A stretch of DNA of 64,000 nucleotides from Eucalyptus grandis (taxonomy: Eukaryota > Streptophyta > Magnoliopsida > Myrtales > Myrtaceae), in contig NC_052621.1 in assembly GCF_016545825.1 (NCBI RefSeq), positions 24,144,940-24,208,939 on the forward strand, in the 5' to 3' direction. The notes under the pieces were generated by a model. The model had not been told where the DNA came from and searched no databases. It was given only the letters and a program-made list of their open reading frames with translations. Below, piece by piece: positions 11,550 through 24,518 of the stretch (the first letter of the stretch is position 1; the number at the start of each line of letters is the position of its first letter). The position numbers were made by a program, and so were the translations under genes.

Positions 11550-12757
11550 CTACTCCTTAATCAAAATGTGCGCAACTAAAGACTTCTGACTCAAAGCATC
11601 GGCGACCTTGTTCGCCTTCCCCGGGTGATATAAAATATCACAGTCATAGTCCTTCAATAATTCCATCCATCGGCGTTGTCTCATGTTCAACTCCTTCGAG
11701 AGAATAGTAACTTGAGACTCTGATGGTCCGTGAAGATCTGAAACTTTTCCCCGTACAAGTAGTGCCTCCAAATCTTCAACGCAAATATGATGGCTGCGAG
11801 TTCTAAGTCATGTGTCGGATAGTTCAAATCATGAGTTCTCAAATGACGAGAAGCGTAAGCAACAACTCTGCCATGTTGCATCAACACGTAACTCAATCCC
11901 CTGAATGACGCATCACTATAGATCTCGAATCCTCCGAGACCAGATGGAATCGTCAGCACAGGTGCGGTAGTAAGCTTTTCCTTCAGCTCTTGGAAACTAC
12001 GCTCGCATTTATCTGACCATACAAATTTCTCTTCTTTCTTAAGGAGCTTTGTTAGAGGCGACGCTAACGATGAGAACCCTTCTACAAACCGTCTGTAATA
12101 ACCCGCTAACCCCAGAAAACTTCTAATCTCTGTCACTGTCGTCGGTCTCGGCCACTTGATCACGGCTTCTATCTTGCTCGGGTCGACGGAGATTCCTTCC
12201 CCAGAAATCACATGACCTAAGAATGCAACACGAGTCAACCAAAACTCGCATTTGCTAAACTTAGCATACAACTTATGCGTCCTTAAAGTCTGAAGCACTA
12301 ATCTCAGATGATTCTCATGCTCTTCATCACTTCTCGAATAGACCAAGATGTCATCAATGAACACGATCACAAATTGATCTAGATATTCCTTAAACACTCT
12401 ATTAATCGAATCCATAAAGGCAGCTAGAGCATTCGTCAACCCGAACGGCATCACTGTGAATTCATAGTGACCATATCGAGTACGATATGTTGACTTAGAA
12501 ATATCCTCTTTCCTTATTCTCAGCTGATGATATCCCGTCCTTAAGTCTATCTTCGAAAATATCGATGCCCCTTGTAGTTGATCAAACAAGTCATCTATCC
12601 TCGGCAATGGATACTTGTTCTTAATCGTTACCTGATTGAGCTGCTGATAGTCAATGCACAAATGCAACAAACCATCCTTTTTCTTAACAAACAGAATTGG
12701 TGCTCCCCAAGGTGATGCACTAGGACGAATAAATCCCTTATCCAGTAATTCTTGCAT
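11550..12757 (-). pseudogene. pol: Element O reverse transcriptase and RNase H
   Basis: A 356-codon frame (11687-12757) begins [17 protein letters not shown]. It includes [27 protein letters not shown] and the catalytic FIDDIL motif (about 12365), then [35 protein letters not shown] and the RNase H start ([17 protein letters not shown]). The frame shifts in the RNase H region. The rest continues at 11550-11771 with [19 protein letters not shown] and [12 protein letters not shown]. Upstream, 12758-12848 joins it to the protease frame through stops. Confidence 0.88.
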
Positions 12758-12848
12758 CTATACCTTCAGTTCCTTCAACTCAGATAACGCCATCCAATAA
12801 GGTGCCTTTGAGATCGGTTATGTCCCCGGTGCTAGTTCAATTACAAAT

Positions 12849-13371
12849 TTAATTTCTCTTTTTGGCAGTAACCCTAGCAACTCCTTTGGAAAAGACATCT
12901 GGAAACTCCTGTACCACTGAAATGTCTTCCATTTTCAATTCCTCAGCTGTCGTATCCACGACATTTGCTAAGTACCCTCGACAACCCTTGTCTAACAAAT
13001 GAGCTGCTTCCGGCGACGAGATTAAGGAAATTGAGGGTCCTCCTCGATTCCCGACAAACTCGAAGCTCTTACCCTCTAATGAGTTAAACTGAATCGACTT
13101 GCAATAGCAGTCCATTTTAGCTCGTTGATTGGTGAGCCAGTCCATGCCAATCATCAAATCAAAATCATACATGGTTAAGACTAACAAGTCAATTTTCCCC
13201 ACTCGCTCACCATTCTCTAACTTGCATCCTGAGCATCCCAAAATAGCAATAACTTTATCTTTCAAGGGTGTAGATATGCAAATTGCCGACTCCAATAATA
13301 CAAGATTCAATCCTATCAGCTTAACATACTGCTAGGCAATAAAAGAATGGGTTGCTCCTAGATCGAATAAA
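12849..13371 (-). pseudogene. pol: Element O protease, C-terminal part
   Basis: Just inside the element N insertion the frame reads DLGATHSF, a degraded aspartic-protease active site (usually DTGA[ST]HSF), followed after a stop by ICISTPLKDKVIAILG and MYDFDLMIGMDWL. The N-terminal half (PAYAL) is at 24519 onward, beyond element N, so N split the protease at its active site. Confidence 0.8.
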
Positions 13372-13958
13372 TGTGGCATCCTAAAATCTCGTGACAACCT
13401 TTGGAGCACCATGAACCATGATTAGGTAATGGAAGTGCCGTTTGATTTTGTATTAGCCATTGAATTAATGAATTTCAATTAATTTAAGGCCGAGCATTGT
13501 AATGGATGATTATTTGGATGGAGATTGTCTACAAGTGAACCAAGGATTTTATTTAGGTGCAAATTGATATAGAAATCTTATTCTTGGTGGTGCACTTTTA
13601 AGTAAAATTTTATTGATTTAAATTGCAAAGTCTTGTGGATTTATAAGTTGAAATTATGTGTTAATTTAAATAAGGGTTAAGTGGGATAGGAATAGGAGAT
13701 GGTGGGCTGATCTTTAGGCCCAAAGACCATCCAACCAGCCCACGCCAGCCCCCTATTCGACCGGCCCATGAAGGCCCAAGACCGGCCCAGCCTTGAAGCC
13801 CATCAACCTTGCATGTGAGTTTCCAAGTGGCATGGAGGAGGAGCCAAGTGTGGCTGCCCCCATTGGCTTCCTTGGGCGGCTTCATGCAATCAAATGATTG
13901 CAAATGATTGTAGGGAAGAAAGCTAAAGGGAGAGAGGCGGATGGGTGAAGGGGAATTG

Positions 13959-13992
<34 letters not shown>

Positions 13993-14012
13993 TGTGTGTG
14001 TGTGTGTGTGTC
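13959..14012. repeat. (GA)n(GT)n microsatellite in element N 5' LTR
   Basis: A GA run is followed by a GT run. The matching place in the 3' LTR (22068-22128) is a longer pure GA run without the GT part. Such arrays change fast and say little about age. Confidence 0.9.
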
Positions 14013-15419
14013 ATCCGAGAGAGAGGAAGAGAGAAAGAGAGGAAGCGGGCGTGCGAGAGGAAGAAGAAGAAGACCGTCCGTTCACCGCTTTGCCGCCGTT
14101 CTTGTTGCTATTTGTGCTTGAGTTTAAGGCAAGTGAAGTCCTAAACCTACCCCTTACATTGCTGTGTGTATGTGTAGTAGATGGTAAGTCTTGGTTGTGG
14201 TAGATGGGATGAGATTTTGGAGATTTGAAGAGAGATTCGTTGGTCATGCATGCTGTTTCTGGAAAGACCAGTCCGACCGTCCATGAGATTGTGTGTTGCA
14301 TGTAACTTTTAGTTGGAATCTTGTTTCTACTTCTTAATGAAAGTTGTAGAGAACACCTTGAAGAACAACATACTAAAATTTGAGGCAAAAAAAACAAGTA
14401 TTGGTTAGTGAAATGATTTTTCTTTGGAGGACTTAGATCTGGAATTCGTTGTGATGACCTTTGGAGATTTCGTAGTATGTAAAGTAACTTTCTTGTGAAA
14501 ATATCACTTTGACCTCTTATTGAAAGTTGTATTATACTTCTTGAGGTAGAACATATCAAAATTTTAGAGGTAATGAACAAATATAGGTCGGTGAAATCGT
14601 TGTCTTTTGAAGAAACTGGATCTGGGAAAAACGTTACCTCGACCCAGTATGATTTCGTGATTTTTATAAAATGATAAAGTTAAAATTTGTTCGTGTGTCC
14701 TTAATGAAAGTTGTAGGTAATATCCTGAGGAATAACATACTAAAAAGTTAGAAGAAATGAACATATGTAGGTCGGTGAAATGAGTTTCTTTTGAAAGATG
14801 ATAATCTGGAAAAGATAACACCGAGAACAGGGGAAATAAATAATCTATATATATATTGATATAGAACGATTTGGATTTCTATGTCTTCTTGAGATATTTA
14901 CCTCTAGGACTTTTCTATAAGATGTCAAAAATTCATAATTTTTTGAGTTCATTTGGGTATTTAATTTAAATTACTCCCGAAACTGTGCAAGCTGAAATAT
15001 TGAAGTTTTGAATTCTGTGATGTATGGACCATACTGTTTTGTGTGAGATTCTTTTGGCATGGAGTTATGCATGAGATATCTGCCTTTAGGTCTCGTCTAT
15101 AATGTGTCAAGTTTTCAGAATTTATTAATGTCATTTACTAATTTTTCTGGAGTTTTAATTAGAGGAATGCATTCTTATTTATCCGAAACATTGACGTGTT
15201 TTGAAAAAAAATGAATGAAATTATCCATGTGATGTTAATACCTTGAGTGGTTGATCTTGCTGCATATGTGATGACATATGACATGTTATATGGCATGAAA
15301 AGTTGGTTGAGATCTTTGATATTATTGCATCGAATATGATGTTGAAATTTGAGATACATGTGTAGATATAACTTGAGGAAATAACGAGACTGTCGGAGGT
15401 GTGAGCCGATAATACCCCG

Positions 15420-15660
15420 GGAGTGTTGGGATGCCTAGAGTGTGGGGGTGACGGATGCCCAGAGGTGTGTGCCGGATGTCCTCGGGAGTTTCGAGATGCC
15501 CGGAGTGTGGGGGTGCCGAAAGCCTCGGAGGTGTGTGCCGAGGGAGATGCCTCGTGATGTTAGTTGGGATACGAGATGCCCGGAGTGTGGGGGTGCCGGA
15601 TTCCTAGAGGTGTGTGCCGGAGGTTCCTCGTGATGCCAAGTTGGATACGAGTGATAAATT
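15420..15660. repeat. Imperfect 60-80 bp repeats in element N 5' LTR
   Basis: Three imperfect units share 'gatgcccggagtgtgggggt' and 'gaggtgtgtgccgg'. The 3' LTR keeps about two shorter units (23520-23660). Confidence 0.7.
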
Positions 15661-15715
15661 GTGGGATGAAAACACTGGTCCATGGAAAGATAAAAATTGA
15701 GATTGTATCATATGG

Positions 15716-15835
15716 CATGGATATATGAATGAATGCTTGATGATGAGTGCATGGTGGTATATGCACATATGGCATGGGTATATGCATGAATGCTTGATGA
15801 TGAGTGCATGGTGGTATATGCACATATGGCATGGT
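15716..15835. repeat. 57-bp tandem repeat, two copies plus a partial, in element N 5' LTR
   Basis: Units start at 15716, 15773 and 15830 (partial) with 'catgg[ga]tatatg' and contain 'gcttgatgatgagtgcatgg'. The 3' LTR has no copy: its sequence goes directly from 'gagattgtatcatg' to 'catgaatga'. Confidence 0.85.
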
Positions 15836-16666
15836 GATATACGTATGGCTGTAAGGTAAGGTATGCTTGAATGCATGAATGATATGTGTTTTATTCTTGA
15901 TTGTTCTGTTTGACGCATTGAGTAGTGTGGTGGATCTTTACTGCTGAGTGGTTGTACTCACCCCTTTTGGGGATTAACATTTCAGATTAGAAAGATGCCG
16001 TTGCGATCAGTTGCACGCGGTACTTACTATGGCATACCTACTGATGTGGATGTGGAGTGTATTGAGCATGTTTGTGTTAGTGCTCCTGGTTTAGTTTTTG
16101 TTTGAGTCCGTGTCCTGGTGATGTACGATGTGGGTCGAGCTGATGGCCCGGTCATCCAGGAGTTTTTATCTGTCAATGTCCGACATGATGGAGTTATGTT
16201 AGGGATGTTACCGCCGCCGCCACCCGATGCACCAGATTGGGTATGATGGCACATATAGCTGATGAGAAGTGACACTTTTTGGAGATAGCCGACGCTCGTT
16301 GATGGAGGGTGGTATATGTTCGATGTAGAATCGAGTCCTTTTTGGGGTGGTAGCCAAGTATAGTTAAAACCTTGGCCTTTTTATTGTATCGACCTTGATG
16401 TCCATCATGAAAATATAAATAAGAGTGAATCGGCATTATCTTTTCTTATGGTGCGTAGTTGGTGTGTATTGCATTATGGTTATTTGAGGGAGAGATGGTG
16501 AGACTTGTTTATGCTTTCGCTAATAAGTTGCGCTGGGACCGCTTTAAAAAAAAAAAATCCCTAGTCAAAAGGGTATCGGTCAGTGAAGTTATATGAGATC
16601 AAGTAATTAAGAGAGATCACCTGTGGCGACCTCAGGCAAATCGGGGGTGCCATAGCACGCTTTTTA

Positions 16667-16678
16667 TGGTATCAGAGC
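16667..16678 (+). other. Element N primer binding site
   Basis: tggtatcagagc lies 12 bp inside the 5' LTR end and is complementary to initiator tRNA-Met. Confidence 0.8.
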
Positions 16679-16884
16679 AATGGTTATAGATTGGAGTGAT
16701 AAGGAGCCTCATTTGGAAATTGAGGAACATGATGACAATGCACACCATAGGGTATTAAATGGAATAATTGGTTAACCTTGAATAATAGGTGATGAGTATT
16801 CACTCGTAGATTCCTAGTAGTTTATTATGAGTTGCTTTTAGGTACCAGTAACATGTATATGTTACTTATGTAGTAGTAGTTGCT

Positions 16885-17995
16885 TTGAATGGGGACAGTG
16901 AGTCTCAGATTATTCCTGAGAAAGTGCTTGGAAATTGTAGGAAAGTTATGGTACGAGCTGGAAGTGCTCATCCATCGAGGGTTGAAGCCTCTGCTGCAAG
17001 GGCTGAACCTCGAATGGAAGACATCCTGCAGGCATTGGCCAATATTGGAAATTTGATGGATAGGCAAGTGTAGCAACAACTTGGAATGGAACGTCACCCT
17101 AAAGGATTGGTGGAACAATTTATGAAGTTGAAACCACTTAAGTTTAGTGGAATAGGAAGTCCCGAGGAGGCGGAACATTGGATTGATGGAATGGAGCGAA
17201 TTTTCGGTTGTTGGAATGCAGTGATCCTGAGAAAATAGTTTTGGCAGAGTACCAGCTGAAGGGAAATGCAAAGTTTTGGTGGAGAGCTTCGAATAATACA
17301 ATCTTTCCACCAGGTACTGATGTGAACTGGGAAGAGTTTGTGAGAGCTTTCAATAGGAAGCATTTCTCTTATTGTACTAAGGATAAGAAAATCACTGAAT
17401 TTGTTCAATTGGAACAAAAGGAGCTGACAGTGGATCAATATGAAGCAAAATTTTCTAAATTGTCTAGGTATGCTCCCAGATTAATTGAGGATCGTGAGGA
17501 GAAAGCTAAGAGATTTCTGAAAGGATTGAGGACTAATATTAGGAAACAATTGGTGCCTTTGAGTATAAGGGGTTATCATGAGATTTATGAAAGGGCATAG
17601 TTAGTGGAGCAAGAGCTGGTGAGAGAGTGATCGGAGTTTAAGAGACATCCGAACTTTAGTGATGTGAGAAAGGATAAGAGACCCTATCCTGGTCAAGGTC
17701 AGACTTGGAATGTGAAGAAAAAGAGCAATTTTGAAAATTTTGGAAGAGCTAAGGATGGCTTGAATATAGGGAAAGCATCCCATTAGCCTAATGTTTGTCG
17801 AAAGTGTGATGAGAGGCATGGCCCGGGACCTTGCAATGGACAACTGAGATGTTATGGTTGTGGACAAGTAGGTCACCTTAGGAGGAATTGCCCACAAGAA
17901 AGGTCGCAAATGAGTATTGGCTCGGTGCGACAGGGACAACAGAGTGCTGTTAGACTAAACCTACCAAGGAATCCATAGAGGCCACCGGCACAAGG
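16885..17995 (+). pseudogene. gag: Element N gag
   Basis: The Gypsy gag is recognisable through EDILQALANIGNLMDRQ, FSGIGSPEEAEHWIDGMERIF, AEYQLKGNAKFWWRA, WEEFVRAFNRKHF and LEQKELTVDQYEAKFSKLSRYAP. The zinc knuckle is CYGCGQVGHLRRNCP (about 17850-17895). It is broken by a TAG near 17071, a frame change near 17204 and further stops near 17598 and 17785. No ATG is in frame at the start, so the original start codon is lost or lies upstream. Confidence 0.82.
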
Positions 17996-17999
17996 AAGA

Positions 18000-18640
18000 G
18001 TGTATGCGGTCACCCAAGAGGAAGCGGAAGCTTCCAAAAATGTTATATCAAATACGATTTTCATAAATGGCAAGAAGGCATATGCATTGTTTGACACAGG
18101 TGCTATGCATTCATTTATATATGAAAGATATAGGCAATTGAGTGAAATAGAAGTTACGCCTCTTGAGACGCCTCTTTGTGTTTCCACGCCTTTAAAGAAT
18201 ATGGTATTGTCTACGATGATATGTGCAAAATGTAAGATAACTATAGAAGAGTGAGATAAGGAAATAGACTTAGTTGTTATGGCTATGTATGACTTTGATG
18301 TTATCGTAGGGATGGACTGGCTTCATAAGCATAGGGCTAAGGTGGATTGCTATAGGAAAGTGATCCAGTTCATGTTGCCTGATCAATCTAGTTTGAATTT
18401 TTGGAGGTCGGATAAGCCCCTCTATAGCCATTATTTCAATGGTAGAAGCTTGTGAACTACTTGACGAAGGATGTCAAGGATACCTAGCAGTGGTAAGAGA
18501 CCTTACTAAGAAAGAAGCTGAAATCGGTGAGATTCAAGTAGTTAGGGAATTTCAGGATGTGTTTCCTGAGGAGTTGCCTGGATTACCACCAGAGCGAGAA
18601 ATTGAGTTTGAAATTGAACTAATGCCTGGAACATAACCTA
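18000..18640 (+). pseudogene. pol: Element N aspartic protease
   Basis: The frame contains INGKKAYALFDTGAMHSFI with the active-site DTGA near 18090, then a stop at 18252. In the next part come MAMYDFDVIVGMDWLHKHRA and, after a frame change, the linker LLDEGCQGYLAVVRDLT and FPEELPGLPPEREIEFEIEL leading to RT. The protease would mature Gag-Pol inside the particle. Stops make this copy inactive. Confidence 0.82.
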
Positions 18641-18660
18641 TATCAAAAGCCCCGTATAGG

Positions 18661-19905
18661 ATGGCCTTAGTCGAATTGAAGGAATTGAAGGTGCAACTAC
18701 AAGATTTGCTTGACAAAGGATTCATTAGACCAAGTGCTTCACCTTGGGGTGCACCAGTCTTGTTTGTGAAAAAGAAGGATGGGTCGATGCGTCTATGTAT
18801 TGATTATAGACAGTTGAATCAAGTAACTATAAAGAATAAGTATCATTTGTCTAGAATTGATGATTTATTTGATCAATTGCAAGGAAGTTCAGTCTTCTCT
18901 AAAATTGACTTAAAGGTCGGGATACCATCAGCTAAGAATTAAGAAAGAAGATATTCCTAAGACTGTGTTTAGGACTCATTATGGACACTACGAGTTCCTT
19001 GTCATGCCATTTGGATTGACAAATGCACCAACTGCATTCATGGATTTAATGAATAGGATATTTAAGCCTTATTTGGATCAGTTTGTGATTGTTTTCATTG
19101 ATGATATCCTGGTATATTCTAGAGGACCTGAAGAGCATGAGCAACACTTGAGTATAGTTTTGCAAACTTTGAGGGATCATAAGTTGTATGCTAAATTCAG
19201 CAAATGTGAACTTTGGTTGGACCGGATAGCATTCTTGGGACACGTGGTGTCAGGAGGAGGAATTTCAGTGGACCCGGCGAAAGTTGAGATGGTAATAAAT
19301 TGGCTGAGACCGACGACACCCACTGAGATACAGAGTTTCTTAGGATTGGCTGGTTATTATAGAAGGTTTATTGAAGGGTTTTCACGATTGGCAGATCCTT
19401 TAACAAAATTGACTCGAAAGATCACGAAGTTTAAATGGAGTGGGGAATGTGAAGGGAGCTTTCAGGAACTTAAAAGAAAATTGACTTCAGCTCCAATCCT
19501 AACTATATCGTCTGGATCTGATGGTTTTACGGTGTATAGTGATGCATCTCACAAAGGATTGGGATGTGTTTTGATGCAGCATGGCAAGGTCATAGCTTAT
19601 GCATCGAGGCAATTGAAACTCATGAGCTGAATTACCCAACGCATGATTTAGAATTGGCAGCTATAGTGTTTGCTTTGAAGATATGGAGACACTATTTGTA
19701 TGGAGAAAGTTTGAAATCTATACAGAACACAAGAGCTTAAAGTATCTATTTTCACAAAAGGAATTGAACATGAGACAAAGGAGGTGGATGGAGTTGTTGA
19801 AAGATTATGACTATGAGATACGATATAATCCAGGAAAGGCAAATAAAGTGGTAGATACCCTTAGTCGAAAGTCGGCTGTGGACATGGCTAGTCTAAGAAT
19901 AACAT
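18661..19905 (+). pseudogene. pol: Element N reverse transcriptase and RNase H
   Basis: RT is in two frames, 18661-18942 ([38 protein letters not shown]) and 18965-19630 ([20 protein letters not shown], catalytic FIDDIL near 19100, [16 protein letters not shown]). A small lesion in the KIDL-GYHQ region separates them. RNase H starts at [17 protein letters not shown] and shifts frame near 19620. It continues at 19683-19905 ([32 protein letters not shown]). Confidence 0.88.
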
Positions 19906-20099
19906 AGTGGAATCTATTAAAGTCTATTGTGGATTCAGACTTTAAATTGGAAATGGATTGCCTTACTGGTATGCTTACTGCATTAAGGATTGAACCCAAA
20001 ATTATTCAGAAAGTTAAGATCCTGCAAGAATCTGACTTGGAGATTATGAAAGTAAAAGATGCAGTGTCTTTAGGGAAAAGACCAGAATTTCAAGTCTCT

Positions 20100-21434
20100 G
20101 AAGATGGTGTGATGAGATGCCAATGACGACTTTGTGTTCCCGACAATGAAGAAGTGAAGAAGGAAATTTTTTCGGAGGCACATAGGAGTAATTATAGTAT
20201 TCATTCAGGAAGTACAAAGATGTACAGGAATCTGCGTCAGCAATTTTGGTGGAATGGCATGAAGAAGGATATAGCTAAGCATGTCTCTCAATGTTTAACG
20301 TGTCAGCAAGTAAAGGCGGAACACCGCAAACCCGCAGGACTGTTGAGACCATTGGATATACCAGAATGGAAGTGGGAACATGTAATGATGGACTTTGGGC
20401 AAGGACTGCCAATGACATCAAATGGTCACGACTCTATTTGGGTAATAGTGGATCGTTTGATGAAATCTACTAATTTCCTAACTGTCCGCATAGACTACTC
20501 GATGAGTAAACTTGCTGAGATGTATGTAAGCCAAGTAATATGCTTGCATGGTATTCCTGTAACGATCATCTCTGATCGAGACTCTAGGTTTACTTCAAAT
20601 TTTTGGCGAAGTCTTCAAGATGCCTTGGGGACAAAGCTTCAATTTAGTACTACTTTTCATCCTCAAACAAATGGACAAACAGAAAGAGTGATTCAGACTC
20701 TAGAAGATATGCTAAGAGCATGTGTTATTGACTTTAAAGGAAATTGGGATGAGAATTTACACCTGATAGAGTTCACCTATAACAATAGTTTTCAGAAAAG
20801 TATAGGTATGGCTCCATATGAGGCATTATATGGAAGAAGATGTAGGACCCCTATCTATTGGAATGAAGTAAGTGAAAGAAAGCTGACAGGACTTGAGATA
20901 GTACAAGTTACTATAGAAGCGGTCGAGATAATCGGGAAAAGGTTTAAGATAGCCCAGAATAGGCAGAGAGATTATGCGGTTAGGCGTAGAAGGCCTTTAG
21001 AGTTTAATGTGGGAGATCACGTATTTCTTAAGGTATCTCCTATGAAAGGAATATCTCGATTCGGAATGAATGGTAAGTTAAGCTCTAGATTTGTTGAACC
21101 TTTTGAGATACTTGAAAGAGTAGGGGATGTAGCATATCGTTTGGCACTGCCTCCTAAATTGGGAAATTTACATGATGTGTTTCATGTGTCGATGTTGAGA
21201 AATTACCAGCAGGATTCTAGTCACATACTCGATCATGAAGCCATCAAAGTAGATGAGAAAGTGAGATACATCGAAGAGCCTGTGCAAGTACTGGATCGAA
21301 AGGAGCAAATTCTTAGGACTAAGAAGATTCATTTGGTTAAGATATTATGGCAACATCATGATGTGGAGGAAGCCACATGGGAGAGTGAAAACAAGATGAG
21401 GGAAAGGTACCCTCACTTGTTTGAGAAAACATAG
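20100..21434 (+). pseudogene. pol: Element N integrase with chromodomain-like C-terminus
   Basis: The region 20154-21434 is open for 426 codons. It contains the HHCC zinc site (AHRSNYSIHSGSTKMYRNL ... CLTCQQVK), the DDE core ([41 protein letters not shown]), the GPY/F-type module ([34 protein letters not shown]), and LVKILWQHHDVEEATWESE near the end (chromodomain-like). A TGA at about 20124 separates it from upstream pol. This is the best preserved pol segment of the window. Confidence 0.88.
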
Positions 21435-21465
21435 GTAATGTCTAATTTTGAGGACGAAATTCTCT

Positions 21466-21478
21466 AAGGAGGGGAGAA
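21466..21478 (+). other. Element N polypurine tract
   Basis: aaggaggggagaa lies directly before the TGTGACATCC start of the 3' LTR. Confidence 0.8.
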
Positions 21479-21479
21479 T

Positions 21480-22067
21480 TGTGACATCCTAAAATGTCGT
21501 GACAACCTCTGGAGCACCATGAACCATGATTAGGTAATGGAAGTGCCGTTTGATTTTGTATTAGCCATTGAATTAATGAATTTCAATTAATTTAAGGTCG
21601 AGCATTGTAATGGATGATTGTTTGGATGGAGATTGTCTACAAGTGAACCAAGGATTTTATTTAGGTGCAAATTGATATAGAAATCTTATTCTTGGTGGTG
21701 CACTTTATAAGTAGAATTTTATTGATTTAAATTGCAAAGTCTTGTGGATTTATAAGTTGAAATTATGTGTTAATTTAAATAAGGGTTAAGTGGGATAGGA
21801 ATAGGAGATGGTGGGCTAATCTTTAGGCCCAAAGACCATCCAACCAGCCCACGCTAGCCCCCTATTCAACCGGCCCATGAAGGCCCAAGACCGGCCCAGC
21901 CTTGAAGCCCATCAACCTTGCATGTGAGCTGCCAAGTGGCATGGAGGAGGAGCCAAGTGTGGCTGCCCCCATTGGCTTCCTTGGGCGGCTTCATGCAATC
22001 AAATGATTGCAAATGATTGTAGGGAAGAAAGCTAAAGGGAGAGAGGCGGATGGGTGAAGGGGAATCG

Positions 22068-22129
<62 letters not shown>

Positions 22130-24513
22130 GTCCGAGAGAGAGGAAGAGAGAAAGAGAGGAAGCGGGCGTGCAAGAGGAAGAAGAAGAAGACCGTCTGTTC
22201 GCCGCTTTGCCGCCGTTCTTGTTGCTGTTTGTGCTTGAGTTTAAGGTAAGTGAAGTCCTAAACCTACCCCTTGCATTGCTGTGTGTATGTGTAGTAGATG
22301 GTAAGTCTTGGTTGTGGTAGATGGGATGAAATTTCGGAGCTTTGAAGAGATATTCGTTGGTCATGCATGCTGTTTCTGGAAAGACCAGTTCGACCGTCCA
22401 TGAGATTGTGTGTTGCATGTGATTTTTAGTTGGAATATTGTTTCGACTTCTTAATGAAAGTTGTAGAGAACACCTTGAATAACAACATACTAAAATTATA
22501 GGTAAAAATAACAAGTACTGGTTAGTGAAATGATTTTTCTTTGGAGGACTTAGATCTGGAATTCGTTGTGATGACCTTTAGAGATATCGTGGTCTGTAAA
22601 GTAACTTTCTTGTGAAAATATCACTTTAACCTCTGAATGAAAGTTGTAGTATACTTCTTGAGGTAAAACATATCAAAATGTTAGAGGAAATGAACAAATA
22701 TAGGTCGGTGAAATCGTTGTCTTTTGAAGAAACTGGATCTGGGAAAAACGTTACTTCGACCCAGTATGATTTCGTGATTTTTATAAAATCATACAGTTAA
22801 AATTTGTTCATGTGTCCTTAATGAAAGTTGTAGGTAATATCCTTAGGAATAAAATACTAAAAATTTAGAAGAAATGAACATATTTAGGTCGGTGAAATGA
22901 GTTTCTTTTGAAAGATGATAATCTGGAAAAGATAACACCGAGAACACGGAGAATAAATCGTCTATATATATTAATATAAAACGATTTGGGTTTCGGTGTA
23001 TTCATGAGATATTTACCTCTAGGAAGTTTCTATAACATGTCAAAAATTCAGAATTTTTTGAGTTCATTTGGGTATTTAATTTAAATTACTCCCGAAACTG
23101 TGCAAGCTGAAATATTGAAGTTTTGAATTCTGTGATGTATGGACCATACTTTTTTGTGTGAGATTCTTTTGGCATGGAGTTATTCATGATATATCTGCCT
23201 TTAGGTCTCGTCTATAATGTGTCAATTTTTCAGAATTTATTAATGTCATTTACTAATTTTTCTGGAGTTTTAGTTAGAGGAATGCATTCTGATTTATCCG
23301 AAACATTGACGTGTTTTGAAAAAAATGAATGAAATTATCCATGTGATGTTAATACCTTGAGCGGTTGATCTTGCTGCATATGTGATGACATATGACATGT
23401 TATATGGCATGAAAAGCTGGTTGAGATCTTTGATATTATTGCATCGAATATCATGTTGAAAATTGAGATACATGTGTGGATATAACTTGAGGAAATAATG
23501 AGACTATCAAAGGTGTGAGCCGATAATGCCCCGGGAGTGTTGGGATGCCCGGAGTGTGGGGTTGCCGGAAGCCTCGGAGGTGTGTGCTGGGGGGATGCCT
23601 CGTGATGCTAGTTGGGATACGAGATGCCCGGAGGTGTGTGCCGGAAGTTCCTCGTGATGCCAAGTTGGATACGAGCGATAAATTGTGGGATGAAAACACT
23701 GGTCCCTAGAAAGATAAAAATTGAGATTGTATCATGCATGAATGAGATGTGTTTTATTCTTGATTGTTCTGTTTGACGCATTGAGTAGTGTGGTGGATCT
23801 TTACTGCGGAGTGGTTGTACTCAACCCTTTTAACATTTCAGATTAGAAAGATGCCGTTGCGACCAATTGCACGCGGTCTTACTATGGCATACCTACTTAT
23901 GTGGATGTGGAGTGTATTGAGCATGTCTGTGTCGGTGCTCCTGGTTTAGTTTTTGTTCGAGTCCGTGTCCTGGTGATGTACGACGTGGGTCGAGCTAATG
24001 GCCCGGTCATCCAGGAGTTTTTATTTGTCCATGTCCGACATGACCGAGTTATGTTAGGGATGTTACCGCCGCCGCCACCCGATGCACCAGATTGGGTATG
24101 GTGGCGCATATAGCTAATGAGAGTGGACACTTTTTGGAAATAGCCGACGCTCGTTGATGGAGGGTGGTACATGTTCGATGTAGAATCGAGTCTTTTTTGG
24201 GGTGGTAGCCAAGTATAGTTAAAACCTTGGCCTTTTTGTTGTATCGACCTTGATGTCCATCATGAAAATATAAATAAGAGTGAACCGGCATTATCTTTTC
24301 TTATGGTGCGTAGTTGGTGTGTATTGCATTATGGTTATTGGAAGGAGAGATGGTGAGACTTGTTTATTCTTCCGTTAATAAGTTGCGCTGGGACCGCTTT
24401 CAAAAAAAAAAAAAAATCCCTAGTCAAAAGGGTATCGGTCACTGAAGTTATATGAGATCGAGTAATTAAGAGAGATCACCTGTGGCGACCTCAGGCGAAT
24501 CGGGGGTGCCACA
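21480..24513 (+). repeat. Element N 3' LTR (3034 bp)
   Basis: It starts tgtgacatcctaaaatgtc and ends gggggtgccaca, followed by the TSD ATAAA. It contains a GA microsatellite at 22068-22128 and lacks the 57-bp repeats of the 5' LTR. Confidence 0.9.
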
Positions 24514-24518
24514 ATAAA

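Larger units (their letters stand above)
13372..16654 (+). repeat. Element N 5' LTR (3283 bp)
   Basis: It aligns with 21480-24513. It is about 250 bp longer because it keeps more repeat units at 15420-15840 that the 3' LTR lacks. The last bases read tgccata here against tgccaca in the 3' LTR, a single change at the LTR tip. Confidence 0.9.
13372..24513 (+). mobile_element. Element N: Gypsy (Tekay/Del-type) nested in element O
   Basis: The element is 11,142 bp with inverted ends TGTGGCA...TGCCACA and a perfect TSD, ATAAA, at 13367-13371 and 24514-24518. LTRs are 13372-16654 and 21480-24513. The interior carries gag, protease, RT, RNase H, integrase and a chromodomain-like end on the plus strand. 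It is the same lineage as its host O but in opposite orientation. Gag and pol carry several stops and frameshifts. It is the youngest Gypsy here by nesting order. Confidence 0.92.

Noticed and set aside
15435..15918. Repetitive 80-104 codon minus-strand frames with His/Pro/Tyr repeats
   Set aside because: They are translations of the 57-bp and related tandem repeats in an LTR. The copy in the other LTR lacks them.
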